Source: Candidatus Firestonebacteria bacterium RIFOXYD2_FULL_39_29
GTDB lineage: Bacteria; Oederibacteriota; D2-FULL-39-29
Direction: 5' to 3'
DNA length: 63,311 nt
Assembly: GCA_001778375.1 (NCBI GenBank)
Contig: MFGV01000086.1
Span: forward strand, 1 to 63,311
In this document: piece after piece, positions 1 to 7,108 of the stretch
Numbering within the stretch: the stretch's first letter is position 1
Layout of the letters: each line of letters begins with the position of its first letter
Program-made: the position numbers and the translations under genes
Notes under the pieces: model-generated
What the model saw: only the letters and a program-made list of their open reading frames with translations
Told to the model about the DNA's origin: nothing
Databases searched by the model: none

Positions 1-162
1 CGGGTCACAAAAGAATAAAATCCTTGATTTTTCAGTGCAAAAGTTATGGCTTAATTTGCTTGTTGCGGAATCGCTGTCTGTGAATCGAATCAGTGGAATC
101 ATCTTCGAAAATATGCTAAAATACCTTAACACCTGATATATAATTGAATTTATGGAGGAAAT
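1..162 (+). other. Upstream region of rsfS, no gene seen
   Basis: No convincing coding frame is visible. A TATAAT hexamer lies at 139-144 without a good -35 partner and would start transcription just before the GGAGG ribosome site at 154-158. The phrase around 85-105 (aatcagtggaatc) recurs near 56935-56975, so part of this gap may be one of the dispersed intergenic repeats. Confidence 0.4.
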
Positions 163-663
163 ATGGCATTAGAAGGACAGAAATTAGCGGAAGAGATAGC
201 GGAGCTGGCGGCAGAGAAGAAGGCTTCGAATATTATGATTTTAGACCTTCGAAAACTGGATTATTGCGCGGACTTTTTTGTTATTGCGAGCGCGGATTCT
301 TATGTTCAGGTGGGGGCGATAGCTGGTAATATTGAGGAAGATTTGAGAGCGCGAGGGGTATATCCTTACCATACCGAGTCTGATAGAAATAGCAACTGGA
401 TGCTGCTTGATTATTCGGATGTAGTTGTGCATATCTTTGAAGAGGGAACACGTAAGTTTTACTCACTGGAAAGGTTGTGGGGCGATGCGAAAGTTATAGA
501 ATTTGGAAAATCAGAAAAACCTGCAGAAGTTGTGAAAATGAAAGTTGTCAAAACAAAAAAGGCTGTGGCAAAGAAAGCAAAACCTGTGAAAGGGAAGAAA
601 AAAAATGCTGGAGCAAGTAAAGCAAAACCTAAGGGAAGAGTTAAAAAAAGCTCTAAAAAATAG
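163..663 (+). CDS. rsfS: Ribosomal silencing factor RsfS with lysine-rich tail
   Basis: RsfS (Iojap/YbeB) binds ribosomal protein uL14 on the large subunit and blocks subunit joining, reducing translation when nutrients are short. Residues 1 to about 114 match the family: an N-terminal helix, the LRKLDYCADFFVIASADS strand region and the NSNWMLLDYSDVVVHIF core. The family is usually 105-130 residues; here a tail of about 50 residues very rich in Lys and Ala follows. GGAGG at 154-158 supports the start. The last 59 nt overlap the argS coding region in another frame, so the end of the basic tail and the ArgRS N-terminus share DNA. Confidence 0.9.
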   Translation: MALEGQKLAEEIAELAAEKKASNIMILDLRKLDYCADFFVIASADSYVQVGAIAGNIEEDLRARGVYPYHTESDRNSNWMLLDYSDVVVHIFEEGTRKFYSLERLWGDAKVIEFGKSEKPAEVVKMKVVKTKKAVAKKAKPVKGKKKNAGASKAKPKGRVKKSSKK

Positions 664-2287
664 CGGAGTTAATGAATCTGATATTCCCGAAATAGGGTTT
701 GAATCCCCGAAGCATATTAAATTTGGTGACCTTTCCACTAATGTTGCCCTTGGTATCTCTAAGAAACTAAAGAAGAACCCCCGAGAAACTGCGCAAGAAT
801 TACTCGGTAAATTGAATTTTGATAAATCTGTGATAAGCAAGGCTGAACTCGCAGGGCCGGGCTTTATTAATTTCTTCCTTTCCGATGCTTATTTGGGTGA
901 CCTCATTAAAAAAGCGGCAAAAGGTGAGAATTTTTACTCTTCCGATGCCGGAAAAAGTAAAAAAGTAAATCTTGAATTTGTTTCCGCGAACCCTGTCGGG
1001 CCTTTGAATGTCGTAAATGCCCGGGCGGCGGCAGTGGGGAATGTTATTGCCAATCTTTTAAATAACTCCGGCTTTAAAACCACTAAAGAGTTTTATGTTA
1101 ATAATGTCGGGAATCAAACGAACACCTTTGGCAAATCTATCAGCCTGCGTTATCAGGAAGCTCTCGGGAAAAAGATAGAGTTTCCGGAGGATGGCTACGG
1201 CGGGGAATATGTTAAAGATGTTGCGAAAGCTATTATAGATAAAGAAGGCGATAAATACCTGGAAAAGTCAGAGGAAGAACGGATAGCCGTTTTTAAACCC
1301 ATCGGATTATCGCTTATGATAGAATGGCAAAAGAAGAGTTTGAAAGATTACGGAGTGGAGTTTGATGTCTGGTTTTTTGAGAACGTGCTCCATGAAAAAA
1401 AAGAACTCGATAAAGCGTTCAATATACTTAAAGAAAAGGGCATGATAAAGGAAGAGGAAGGCGCAAAGTGGTTCACCTCTTCGACTGTTTTGGATAAAGA
1501 AGGGAAACCTCTGGATGACAAGGATAGAGTGCTTATTAAAAGTGACGGTGTGCCTACTTACCTGCTTCCTGATATCGCGTATCATTTTAGTAAGATAAGC
1601 AGGGGTTTTGAGTTTATAGTGGATATTCTGGGTCCGGATCATCACGGATATATTGGTAGGATCTCTGCCGCAGTAAAAGTAGGAGGGCTCCCTCTTGAAA
1701 ATTTCAGAGTACTTATTGCCCAGCAGGTTAACCTGATTAAAGACGGAAAGCCGTTTAAGATGAGCAAGAGACAGGGTAATTTTATCTCTATGGATGAACT
1801 TGTAGAGGAAGTCGGGGCGGATGCGGCAAAATACTTTTTTCTCAGGCGAAGTTTGGATTCCCACCTGGATTTTGATATTGACCTTGCGAAGAAACAGACG
1901 GATGAGAATCCTGTGTTTTATGTCCAGTATGCACATGCCAGAATTTGTAATGTTATAGAATATGCAAAGACCTCCGGATTTCCTGAGCCGGATTTTGCTT
2001 CAGTCAATTATAATCTTTTGACCGCGCCGGAAGAGGCAGAGCTTCTCAGGAAGGTAGCTTCCTTCGGTGATACTTTGAATCATTCTGCTTTAAATTATGC
2101 GCCGCATCTGGTGCCAAAGTATCTGGAAGAGCTTGCGGGTTTGTATCATTCGTTTTACGCAAAATGCCGTGTGGTATCAGACGACAAAGAACTGACCACC
2201 GCGCGTCTTGTTCTGTGTTTTGGAGCAAGGAATATATTACGGCATGGTCTTGGTATTTTAGGAGTTAGCGCTCCTTCGCATATGTAA
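605..2287 (+). CDS. argS: Arginyl-tRNA synthetase
   Basis: Class I synthetase that charges tRNA-Arg with arginine. The N-terminal additional domain (about 1-110, ending in GPGFINFFLS), a Rossmann catalytic domain and the C-terminal DALR anticodon domain are recognisable; 560 residues is normal. The KMSKS loop reads FKMSKRQGNF near residue 386. The HIGH motif is unusual: the stretch SANPVGPLNVVNARAAAVG (128-146) has Asn135-Val-Val-Asn138 where the family normally has HxGH. The start lies inside rsfS, 59 nt before its stop, with GGGAAG at 592-597 as ribosome site. The first residues align with other ArgRS N-termini, so the overlap is probably real. Confidence 0.93.
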   Translation: MLEQVKQNLREELKKALKNSGVNESDIPEIGFESPKHIKFGDLSTNVALGISKKLKKNPRETAQELLGKLNFDKSVISKAELAGPGFINFFLSDAYLGDLIKKAAKGENFYSSDAGKSKKVNLEFVSANPVGPLNVVNARAAAVGNVIANLLNNSGFKTTKEFYVNNVGNQTNTFGKSISLRYQEALGKKIEFPEDGYGGEYVKDVAKAIIDKEGDKYLEKSEEERIAVFKPIGLSLMIEWQKKSLKDYGVEFDVWFFENVLHEKKELDKAFNILKEKGMIKEEEGAKWFTSSTVLDKEGKPLDDKDRVLIKSDGVPTYLLPDIAYHFSKISRGFEFIVDILGPDHHGYIGRISAAVKVGGLPLENFRVLIAQQVNLIKDGKPFKMSKRQGNFISMDELVEEVGADAAKYFFLRRSLDSHLDFDIDLAKKQTDENPVFYVQYAHARICNVIEYAKTSGFPEPDFASVNYNLLTAPEEAELLRKVASFGDTLNHSALNYAPHLVPKYLEELAGLYHSFYAKCRVVSDDKELTTARLVLCFGARNILRHGLGILGVSAPSHM

Positions 2288-2318
2288 CGAACACTGAAAG
2301 CATAAAGTTTAAACGAGT

Positions 2319-2567
2319 AATTACTAAGATTAAAGTACTAAGCACTAAAAAGGAAGATATTTAATATAGGTTCGATGATTTTGTTTAGAATTTATGACGT
2401 TATGCCAAAGAAAACCCCGAGCGTGAGCTCGTGGGATGAATTTGGCATGAATAATTTAAAATCTCCTATCGTCGAAACTCCGTGCGTAAGCTCGGAGAGG
2501 TTCATAATTTTGCTCTTACTTGGTTTTAAGTTTGTTTAGTGCTTGGAATTTTAGTCTTAGTGATTTA
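2319..2567. repeat. Inverted-repeat element, 'gcactaa' family, copy A
   Basis: The left arm (actaagattaaagtactaag, then cactaaa) is matched in reverse complement by the right arm at 2535-2567 (tttagtgcttggaatttt, then agtcttagtgatttaa). The interior phrase atgattttgtttagaattta recurs inside copy D (33293-33314). Copy A carries an additional structured element between the arms. Confidence 0.75.
2392..2507 (+). repeat. Two-hairpin structured element, copy 1
   Basis: The closing stem is TTATGA (2392-2397) with TCATAA (2502-2507). Hairpin 1 has stem ATGCCAAA (2402-2409) with TTTGGCAT (2441-2448). Inside it lies GAAAA, then CCC-CGAGC, a GTGA loop, GCTCG-T-GGG, then ATGAA. Hairpin 2 has CTCCG-T-GC, a GTAA loop and GC-T-CGGAG (2478-2497), followed by AGGTTCAT. 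Both loops are GNRA tetraloops. Other copies keep the stems by changing both strands. Hairpins with this kind of flank also resemble the ends of IS200/IS605 elements. Confidence 0.7.
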
Positions 2568-2645
2568 AGTTATGCTCATATATCTGTCCATCTACTGTGA
2601 AGTCTCTCTGTAAGCGGAGAATCTTTTTAAAAAGGAATAGGGATA

Positions 2646-3881
2646 ATGGAAGTATTCATATATCTTTTGATAATATTTGCGATAATACTGGTGTTGCTGC
2701 GCCTTAAGGTAGACCTCGGGCTTACGCTGATTATTGCTTCTTTGGCGATTGGGACCTTCTTTTTTGTAAATCCCTATAAAATCGTTTTTGCGTTTGGAAA
2801 TTCTATAATAGAAAAAGATAAAAGCGGTTCTTTTGTTACTCTTGAGCTTATTGCAATACTTTTCCTTATCAGTCTTCTTGAGATAGTTATGAGAAAAAGC
2901 GGAGCTTTTGACAGGCTTCTCGGGTCTATTGGTTTTCTGATTAAAGACAGGAGAAAGGTCACGGCGTTTTTCCCTGTATTTCTTGGAACACTTCCTTCAG
3001 CCGGGGGCGCCAGATTCTCGGCTCCTCTTACAGAGAAGGCAGCGGAAGGTCTTAAGCTATCTGCGGAGAAGAAAAGTTTTATTAATTACTGGTTCAGACA
3101 TATTTGGGAGCCGGTTTTTCCTCTTTATCCCGGAGTAATATTTGCAGCAACACTCGCGCATGTTACTCTTGGAGATTTAAACAAATATCAGTCCGTATAT
3201 TTTTTTGTTATGCTGCTGCTTGGCTGGTTGATTGCTTTTCATGGTGTTCCAAAACTTTTAAGATATGCTGATGCGGATAAAAACTCCGGTCAGCATATCT
3301 TGTCTCTTTCTGAAGGTATCTTTCCTGTAATATTTATTATTGCAGCCGTATTGTTTTTTCAACAGCCGCTCTTATTCTCTCTTTTTGTTGTGGTCGTTGC
3401 CCAGCTTTTTATTTATCAAATAAACGGAAAGAATCTTATGAAGTATCTTAAAGAAGCTTTTAGCATTAATATTGTTATGATGATTATCGGGGTAATGTTC
3501 TTTAAAAATATGCTCCAGGTTAGCGGAGCAATAGAAGGAATCGTAGAATTTTTTACAGTTGTAAAACTTCCTCTGACTATTTTACTTTTTGTGATGCCTT
3601 TTACCGTCGGTTTGCTGACCGGAGTAGTGCAAGCCTTTGTAGCTATTACCTTTCCTTTGCTTATTCCGCTTATAACCACCGGAGGAACCGTTTCTTTACC
3701 AATGCTGTCTTTTGCTTTTATGTCAGGGTATTTTGGGGTCTTGCTTTCCCCTGTCCATTTATGTTATCTTTTGACCTGCGAGTATTTTAAAACTGATATA
3801 AACCGTATCTACAAGTATATGCTGCCTGCAATACCCATAATGCTTGTAATAGGGCTGTTGATACTGAAAATGAAATGGTAA
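2646..3881 (+). CDS. DUF401 (COG1906) integral membrane protein
   Basis: A 411-residue polytopic inner-membrane protein with about 10-12 hydrophobic segments. It matches DUF401, a relative of citrate/H+ and other carboxylate permeases. The clearest signature is LGTLPSAGGARFSAPLTEKA near residues 114-133, where re-entrant loop residues usually sit in this transporter group. A second conserved region is FMSGYFGVLLSPVHLCYLL near residue 358. The substrate is unknown. It stands alone between two repeat-filled gaps, so the context gives no clue to its cargo. Confidence 0.8.
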   Translation: MEVFIYLLIIFAIILVLLRLKVDLGLTLIIASLAIGTFFFVNPYKIVFAFGNSIIEKDKSGSFVTLELIAILFLISLLEIVMRKSGAFDRLLGSIGFLIKDRRKVTAFFPVFLGTLPSAGGARFSAPLTEKAAEGLKLSAEKKSFINYWFRHIWEPVFPLYPGVIFAATLAHVTLGDLNKYQSVYFFVMLLLGWLIAFHGVPKLLRYADADKNSGQHILSLSEGIFPVIFIIAAVLFFQQPLLFSLFVVVVAQLFIYQINGKNLMKYLKEAFSINIVMMIIGVMFFKNMLQVSGAIEGIVEFFTVVKLPLTILLFVMPFTVGLLTGVVQAFVAITFPLLIPLITTGGTVSLPMLSFAFMSGYFGVLLSPVHLCYLLTCEYFKTDINRIYKYMLPAIPIMLVIGLLILKMKW

Positions 3882-3889
3882 ACAAAAGA

Positions 3890-3944
3890 AATTTACGATT
3901 GACAATTGACGATTTAAAGTAGGCAGTAAAAACTCTGCCAAATA
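3890..3944 (+). repeat. Intergenic repeat with GGCAG/CTGCC hairpin, copy H1
   Basis: The words atttacgattgacaattgac and gatttaaagta precede the hairpin GGCAG-taaaaa-CTGCC. The same order of words and hairpin occurs at 7826-7875 and, with GGCGGA/TCCGCC instead, at 39035-39075. Next to it, 3964-4010 contains the repeated phrase gacgttacggac...tatggacattatggac, which is also found near 33937-33985. Confidence 0.65.
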
Positions 3945-4051
3945 CAATAAGAACATACTAGTGAAAGACGTTACGGACCTTTATGGACATTATGGACTTT
4001 TAGACGTATTGTAGTCAAGTATCATTAGAAATTATTTTAGGAGGAATGAGA

Positions 4052-5155
4052 ATGGAGAAGATCAAGGTTGGTGTCATCGGTTGTGGTAACATAAGTTCAA
4101 TATACCTGAAGAACCTGCAACTCTTTAAATCTGTGGATCTTGTTGCGGTATCGGACATTGATTTGAAAAGAGCAGAGGCAAAAGCCGGGGAGTTTAATAT
4201 TTCAAAATTTCTTTCCCCGGAAAAGCTATTAAAGGATAAAGACATACGAATAATTGTTAACCTTACAATTCCAAAAGCTCATAAGGATGTTGCAATGGCG
4301 GCAATTCGAGCAGGGAAGAGTGTTTACAATGAAAAACCTCTGGCAATTACCCGGGAAGACGGGCAAAAAATTATCTCTGCAGCTAAGAAGAAAGGTGTTT
4401 TGGTTGGCTGTGCTCCGGATACTTTTATGGGTGCAGGGATTCAGACGGTCAGAAAGATAATTGATTCAGGGGAAATAGGAAGACCCGTAGCAGCAACTGC
4501 ATTTATGATGGGCTCCGGACCTGAAGGCTGGCATCCTAATCCCGAGTTTTTCTATCAAAAAGGCGGCGGCCCTCTCTTTGATATGGGTCCTTATTATATA
4601 ACTGCACTTGTTAATTTAATCGGACCGGTTAAAAGGGTTACAAGTTCCGCACAAATATCCTTTAAAGAAAGAATAAAGGGATCCGAACCGAGAAAAGGCA
4701 AAAAAATAAAGGTGGAAGTCCCTACTCACGTATCGGGTGTTCTAGATTTTAAGTCAGGCGCTGTTGCAACAATAATTATGTCTTTTGATGTGAAAGCAGC
4801 GGGGTTACCCTGTATAGAAGTTTACTGTGAAAAAGGAACAATAGCTGTTCCGGATCCGAATACATTTAACGGACCTGTTAAGGTTAAAAGAAGTAACAAA
4901 AGCGGATGGGAAGATATTGCTCTTACTTACGGTTATTCCGATAATTCGCGGGGTCTGGGTGTCGCTGATATGGCATGTGCCTTAATTAGCGGGAGAAAGT
5001 ACAGAGCGAGTGGAGAACTTGCCTTTCATGTTCTGGATGTTATGCAGTCTTTACATGAAGCCTCTGAAAAAGGAAAACATATTATGCTTGCGACGACCTG
5101 TACAAAACCGGAAGCGATGGTGAAAGGGCTTAAGGCTTTCGAGTTGGAAAGATAA
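4052..5155 (+). CDS. Gfo/Idh/MocA family oxidoreductase
   Basis: NAD(P)-dependent dehydrogenase of the glucose-fructose oxidoreductase/inositol dehydrogenase family, cytoplasmic. A Rossmann fold opens with VGVIGCGNISSIYLKN, and the catalytic EKP motif is visible in NEKPLAITREDG. The C-terminal alpha/beta domain carries GGGPLFDMGPYYITALVNLIGPV. Two in-frame ATGs compete: AGGAGG at 4039-4044 is 7 nt from the second (4052) but only 1 nt from the first (4046), so 4052 is preferred, giving 367 residues. The substrate, probably a cyclitol or sugar, cannot be told. It is flanked by repeat elements and probably monocistronic. Confidence 0.88.
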   Translation: MEKIKVGVIGCGNISSIYLKNLQLFKSVDLVAVSDIDLKRAEAKAGEFNISKFLSPEKLLKDKDIRIIVNLTIPKAHKDVAMAAIRAGKSVYNEKPLAITREDGQKIISAAKKKGVLVGCAPDTFMGAGIQTVRKIIDSGEIGRPVAATAFMMGSGPEGWHPNPEFFYQKGGGPLFDMGPYYITALVNLIGPVKRVTSSAQISFKERIKGSEPRKGKKIKVEVPTHVSGVLDFKSGAVATIIMSFDVKAAGLPCIEVYCEKGTIAVPDPNTFNGPVKVKRSNKSGWEDIALTYGYSDNSRGLGVADMACALISGRKYRASGELAFHVLDVMQSLHEASEKGKHIMLATTCTKPEAMVKGLKAFELER

Positions 5156-5159
5156 AAAG

Positions 5160-5418
5160 AAATGACTAAGTACTGGTGACTATTGACTATTTAAGGAAGG
5201 CGGGAGAAGCTCCGCCGATATTTATATGAATATTGAAGTTTTGTTATTGTTTGCTTATTTGGAGAAAATTTGAATAATAAAACGAGGAAAGATGTGATTC
5301 TGTCAGCTTTTCTTTGTGTGGTTTTTGTCTTTGGTTGCAGTCGTTCTGATTTGACTCCTGAATAGAGGAATAAATATCCTCCATAAATAGTCAGTAGTCA
5401 TTAGTACTTAGTCATTTG
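5160..5418. repeat. Inverted-repeat element, 'tgactaagta' family, copy B
   Basis: The left arm (5160-5192: aaatgactaagtactggtga, then ctattgactattt) is the reverse complement, with few mismatches, of the right arm (5385-5418). Just inside the left arm is the hairpin GGCGGgAG-aag-CTCCGCC (5199-5216). Between the arms sits a tiny lipoprotein-like frame. Copy E at 47653-47796 has the same architecture. Confidence 0.75.
5270..5365 (+). CDS. Tiny predicted lipoprotein (31 aa)
   Basis: A TTG start preceded by GGAG (5261-5264, 5-nt spacing) opens a 31-codon frame. It has a basic N-terminus (NNKTRK), a hydrophobic stretch (VILSAFLCVVFVF) and a lipobox-like FGC-S at residues 22-24, followed by only eight residues. 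This is the layout of an entericidin-like or lysis-type mini lipoprotein, or the surviving front end of a decayed lipoprotein gene. It lies wholly inside the copy B inverted repeat. No family recognised. Confidence 0.4.
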   Translation: MNNKTRKDVILSAFLCVVFVFGCSRSDLTPE

Positions 5419-5440
5419 TTTTTTTTCTTGGAGGTGAAAG

Positions 5441-5965
5441 ATGTCTAACTTAGCCGGTAAGCGTATTGTCATCCTTGTTGCCGAACAATTCCAGGATATG
5501 GAGGTAATGTATCCTTATTACCGGTTCAAAGAAGAAGGCGCGGAAATTATTGTCGCAGGAACGGGGTCGGCAGACATTTACAACGGTAAGTATGGGTATC
5601 CTATAAAGATTACAACTACTGCGGATAAAATTAAGGCTTCTGACGTTGATGCTGTTATAATCCCGGGGGGCTGGGCTCCGGATTTTCTTCGCAGATATGA
5701 TTTTGTCAATAAGTTTGTCCGTGATGCTTTTGAAAAAGGAAAAATAATTGCAGCTATCTGTCATGGCGGGTCTGTACTCGTTTCAGCGCGGATTTTAGAG
5801 GGAAAAACTGCAACTGCTTTTAAAGCGATTAAAGACGATATGATTTACGCCGGCTGTAACTTTGTGGATAAAGAAGTTGTGGTAGACTGCAATCTTGTTA
5901 CTTCTCGCACTCCGGATGACCTGCCTGCTTTCTGTAAAACAATAATAAAGGAGCTGACAAAATGA
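5441..5965 (+). CDS. DJ-1/PfpI family protein
   Basis: A 174-residue class I glutamine-amidotransferase-like fold of the DJ-1/PfpI family, which includes glyoxalase III/deglycase-like enzymes and intracellular proteases. The nucleophile elbow is AAICHGGSVLVSA with Cys107-His108, and the conserved acidic residue of the family is Glu15 (LVAEQFQDME). The RTPDDLPAF region near the C-terminus is also typical. GGAGG is well placed before the ATG. The stop overlaps the next start as ATGA, so it is probably translated together with the PLP enzyme downstream. A detoxification or metabolite-repair role is inference. Confidence 0.88.
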   Translation: MSNLAGKRIVILVAEQFQDMEVMYPYYRFKEEGAEIIVAGTGSADIYNGKYGYPIKITTTADKIKASDVDAVIIPGGWAPDFLRRYDFVNKFVRDAFEKGKIIAAICHGGSVLVSARILEGKTATAFKAIKDDMIYAGCNFVDKEVVVDCNLVTSRTPDDLPAFCKTIIKELTK

Positions 5966-7014
5966 AGATACTTTATTCCTTAAATACTCCCTGTCTGGTT
6001 GTTGACTATCGCCTGCTCTTGAAAAATATTAAAACTATGGCTTCTTTTGTAAAAAAGAGCGGAGTAAATATACGGCCGCATTTTAAAACCCACAAGTGCG
6101 TGGAGATAGCAAAACTCCAGATTAAGTACGGAGCCATCGGAATAACTTGCGCTACTATTGATGAAGCAGAAGCGCTTGCTAAAGGCGGAATAAAAAGTAT
6201 TCTTATTGCAAATCAACTTACGGATGAACATAAGATAAAGCGTTTGCTGAAACTTCAGAAAAATAATAATCAAGTAATAGTCGGTGTTGAAGACGAAACA
6301 AATCTTGCGCTATTGAATGATCTGGCGGGAAGACAAAAGAAGAAAATAAATGTTCTTATTGAAGTAGATACCGGTATGGGCCGGCTTGGAAGAGTGCCGG
6401 GAGCTGATACGCTTTGTTTTGCCGGTTTAGTCACGAAGATGAAAAATATCAATCTTCTTGGTCTTACTGGTTATGAAGGTCATGCAGTGTTTATCCGGAA
6501 TAAGAAAGAGAGAAAGGAAAAAGCCCGAAAAGCTATGAAACTCTTGACAGAAAGTGCAAAGCTTCTCGTAAAGTACGGAGTACCTGTCGGGATAGTCAGC
6601 GCGGGAGGTACAGGTACTTACGATATAACGGGAAAAATCTCCGGAGTTACAGAACTGCAGGCAGGCTCTTATGTTTTCATGGATGAAAAATACAGATCTC
6701 TGATCAAAAGTTTTGAAGAATCTCTTTTTGTGCTGTCTTCAATTTGCGGGGTCAGATATGATGGCTCATATATTATTGATGCAGGCCGTAAATCCTTATC
6801 CTCTGAGTTCGGGGATCCTCAGGTTGGAAAAAAACCGATATTAAAAATGAGCGAGGAACACTCAAATGTTCAAGGCTCAAAAGTCTTTGCCGGACAAAGG
6901 GTATTGGTGACACCTACTCATTGCTGTACTACAGTGAATCTTCATGAAAAACTCAATGTAATAAATAAAAATGGCTCTGTCAAGGTCTGGAAAATTCATA
7001 GAGCTCGTTTGTAA
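5962..7014 (+). CDS. D-threonine aldolase/D-serine dehydratase-like PLP enzyme
   Basis: Fold type III PLP enzyme of the alanine-racemase N-domain superfamily. TPCLVVDY opens the barrel and RPHFKTHKC (about 38-46) holds the PLP lysine region of D-threonine aldolases. A C-terminal domain carries PTHCCTTVNLHEKL, whose His and Cys match the metal site of D-serine dehydratase (DSD1) and related aldolases. The enzyme probably cleaves or deaminates a D-hydroxy amino acid. It overlaps the DJ-1 gene by 4 nt; pairing a D-amino-acid lyase with a carbonyl-damage protein suggests handling of the aldehyde product (inference). Confidence 0.85.
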   Translation: MKILYSLNTPCLVVDYRLLLKNIKTMASFVKKSGVNIRPHFKTHKCVEIAKLQIKYGAIGITCATIDEAEALAKGGIKSILIANQLTDEHKIKRLLKLQKNNNQVIVGVEDETNLALLNDLAGRQKKKINVLIEVDTGMGRLGRVPGADTLCFAGLVTKMKNINLLGLTGYEGHAVFIRNKKERKEKARKAMKLLTESAKLLVKYGVPVGIVSAGGTGTYDITGKISGVTELQAGSYVFMDEKYRSLIKSFEESLFVLSSICGVRYDGSYIIDAGRKSLSSEFGDPQVGKKPILKMSEEHSNVQGSKVFAGQRVLVTPTHCCTTVNLHEKLNVINKNGSVKVWKIHRARL

Positions 7015-7108
7015 GTAAATTCACTAAAAATAGCTACACAAAAACAACTTCTTTTGATATAATTCAATAACATTAATCTTTTACTGTCTATAGGAGGAAA
7101 AGCAACGG

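Larger units (their letters stand above)
2288..2645. other. 358-nt gap filled by nested inverted-repeat element
   Basis: There is no coding frame. The gap holds an outer inverted repeat (2319-2349 against 2535-2567) and, inside it, a two-hairpin structured element (2392-2507). Both belong to families seen elsewhere in the window and are listed separately. The DUF401 gene begins after it with only a weak ribosome site. Confidence 0.7.

Noticed and set aside
1307-1936. Long minus-strand frame of about 209 codons inside argS
   Set aside because: It is antisense to a conserved synthetase domain, has no ribosome site and no recognisable motifs; it follows from the codon bias of argS.
2392-2507. 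Small self-cleaving ribozyme (hammerhead or twister type)
   Set aside because: GAAA and GATGAA flanks looked suggestive, but the CUGAnGA core and the required junction layout are absent.
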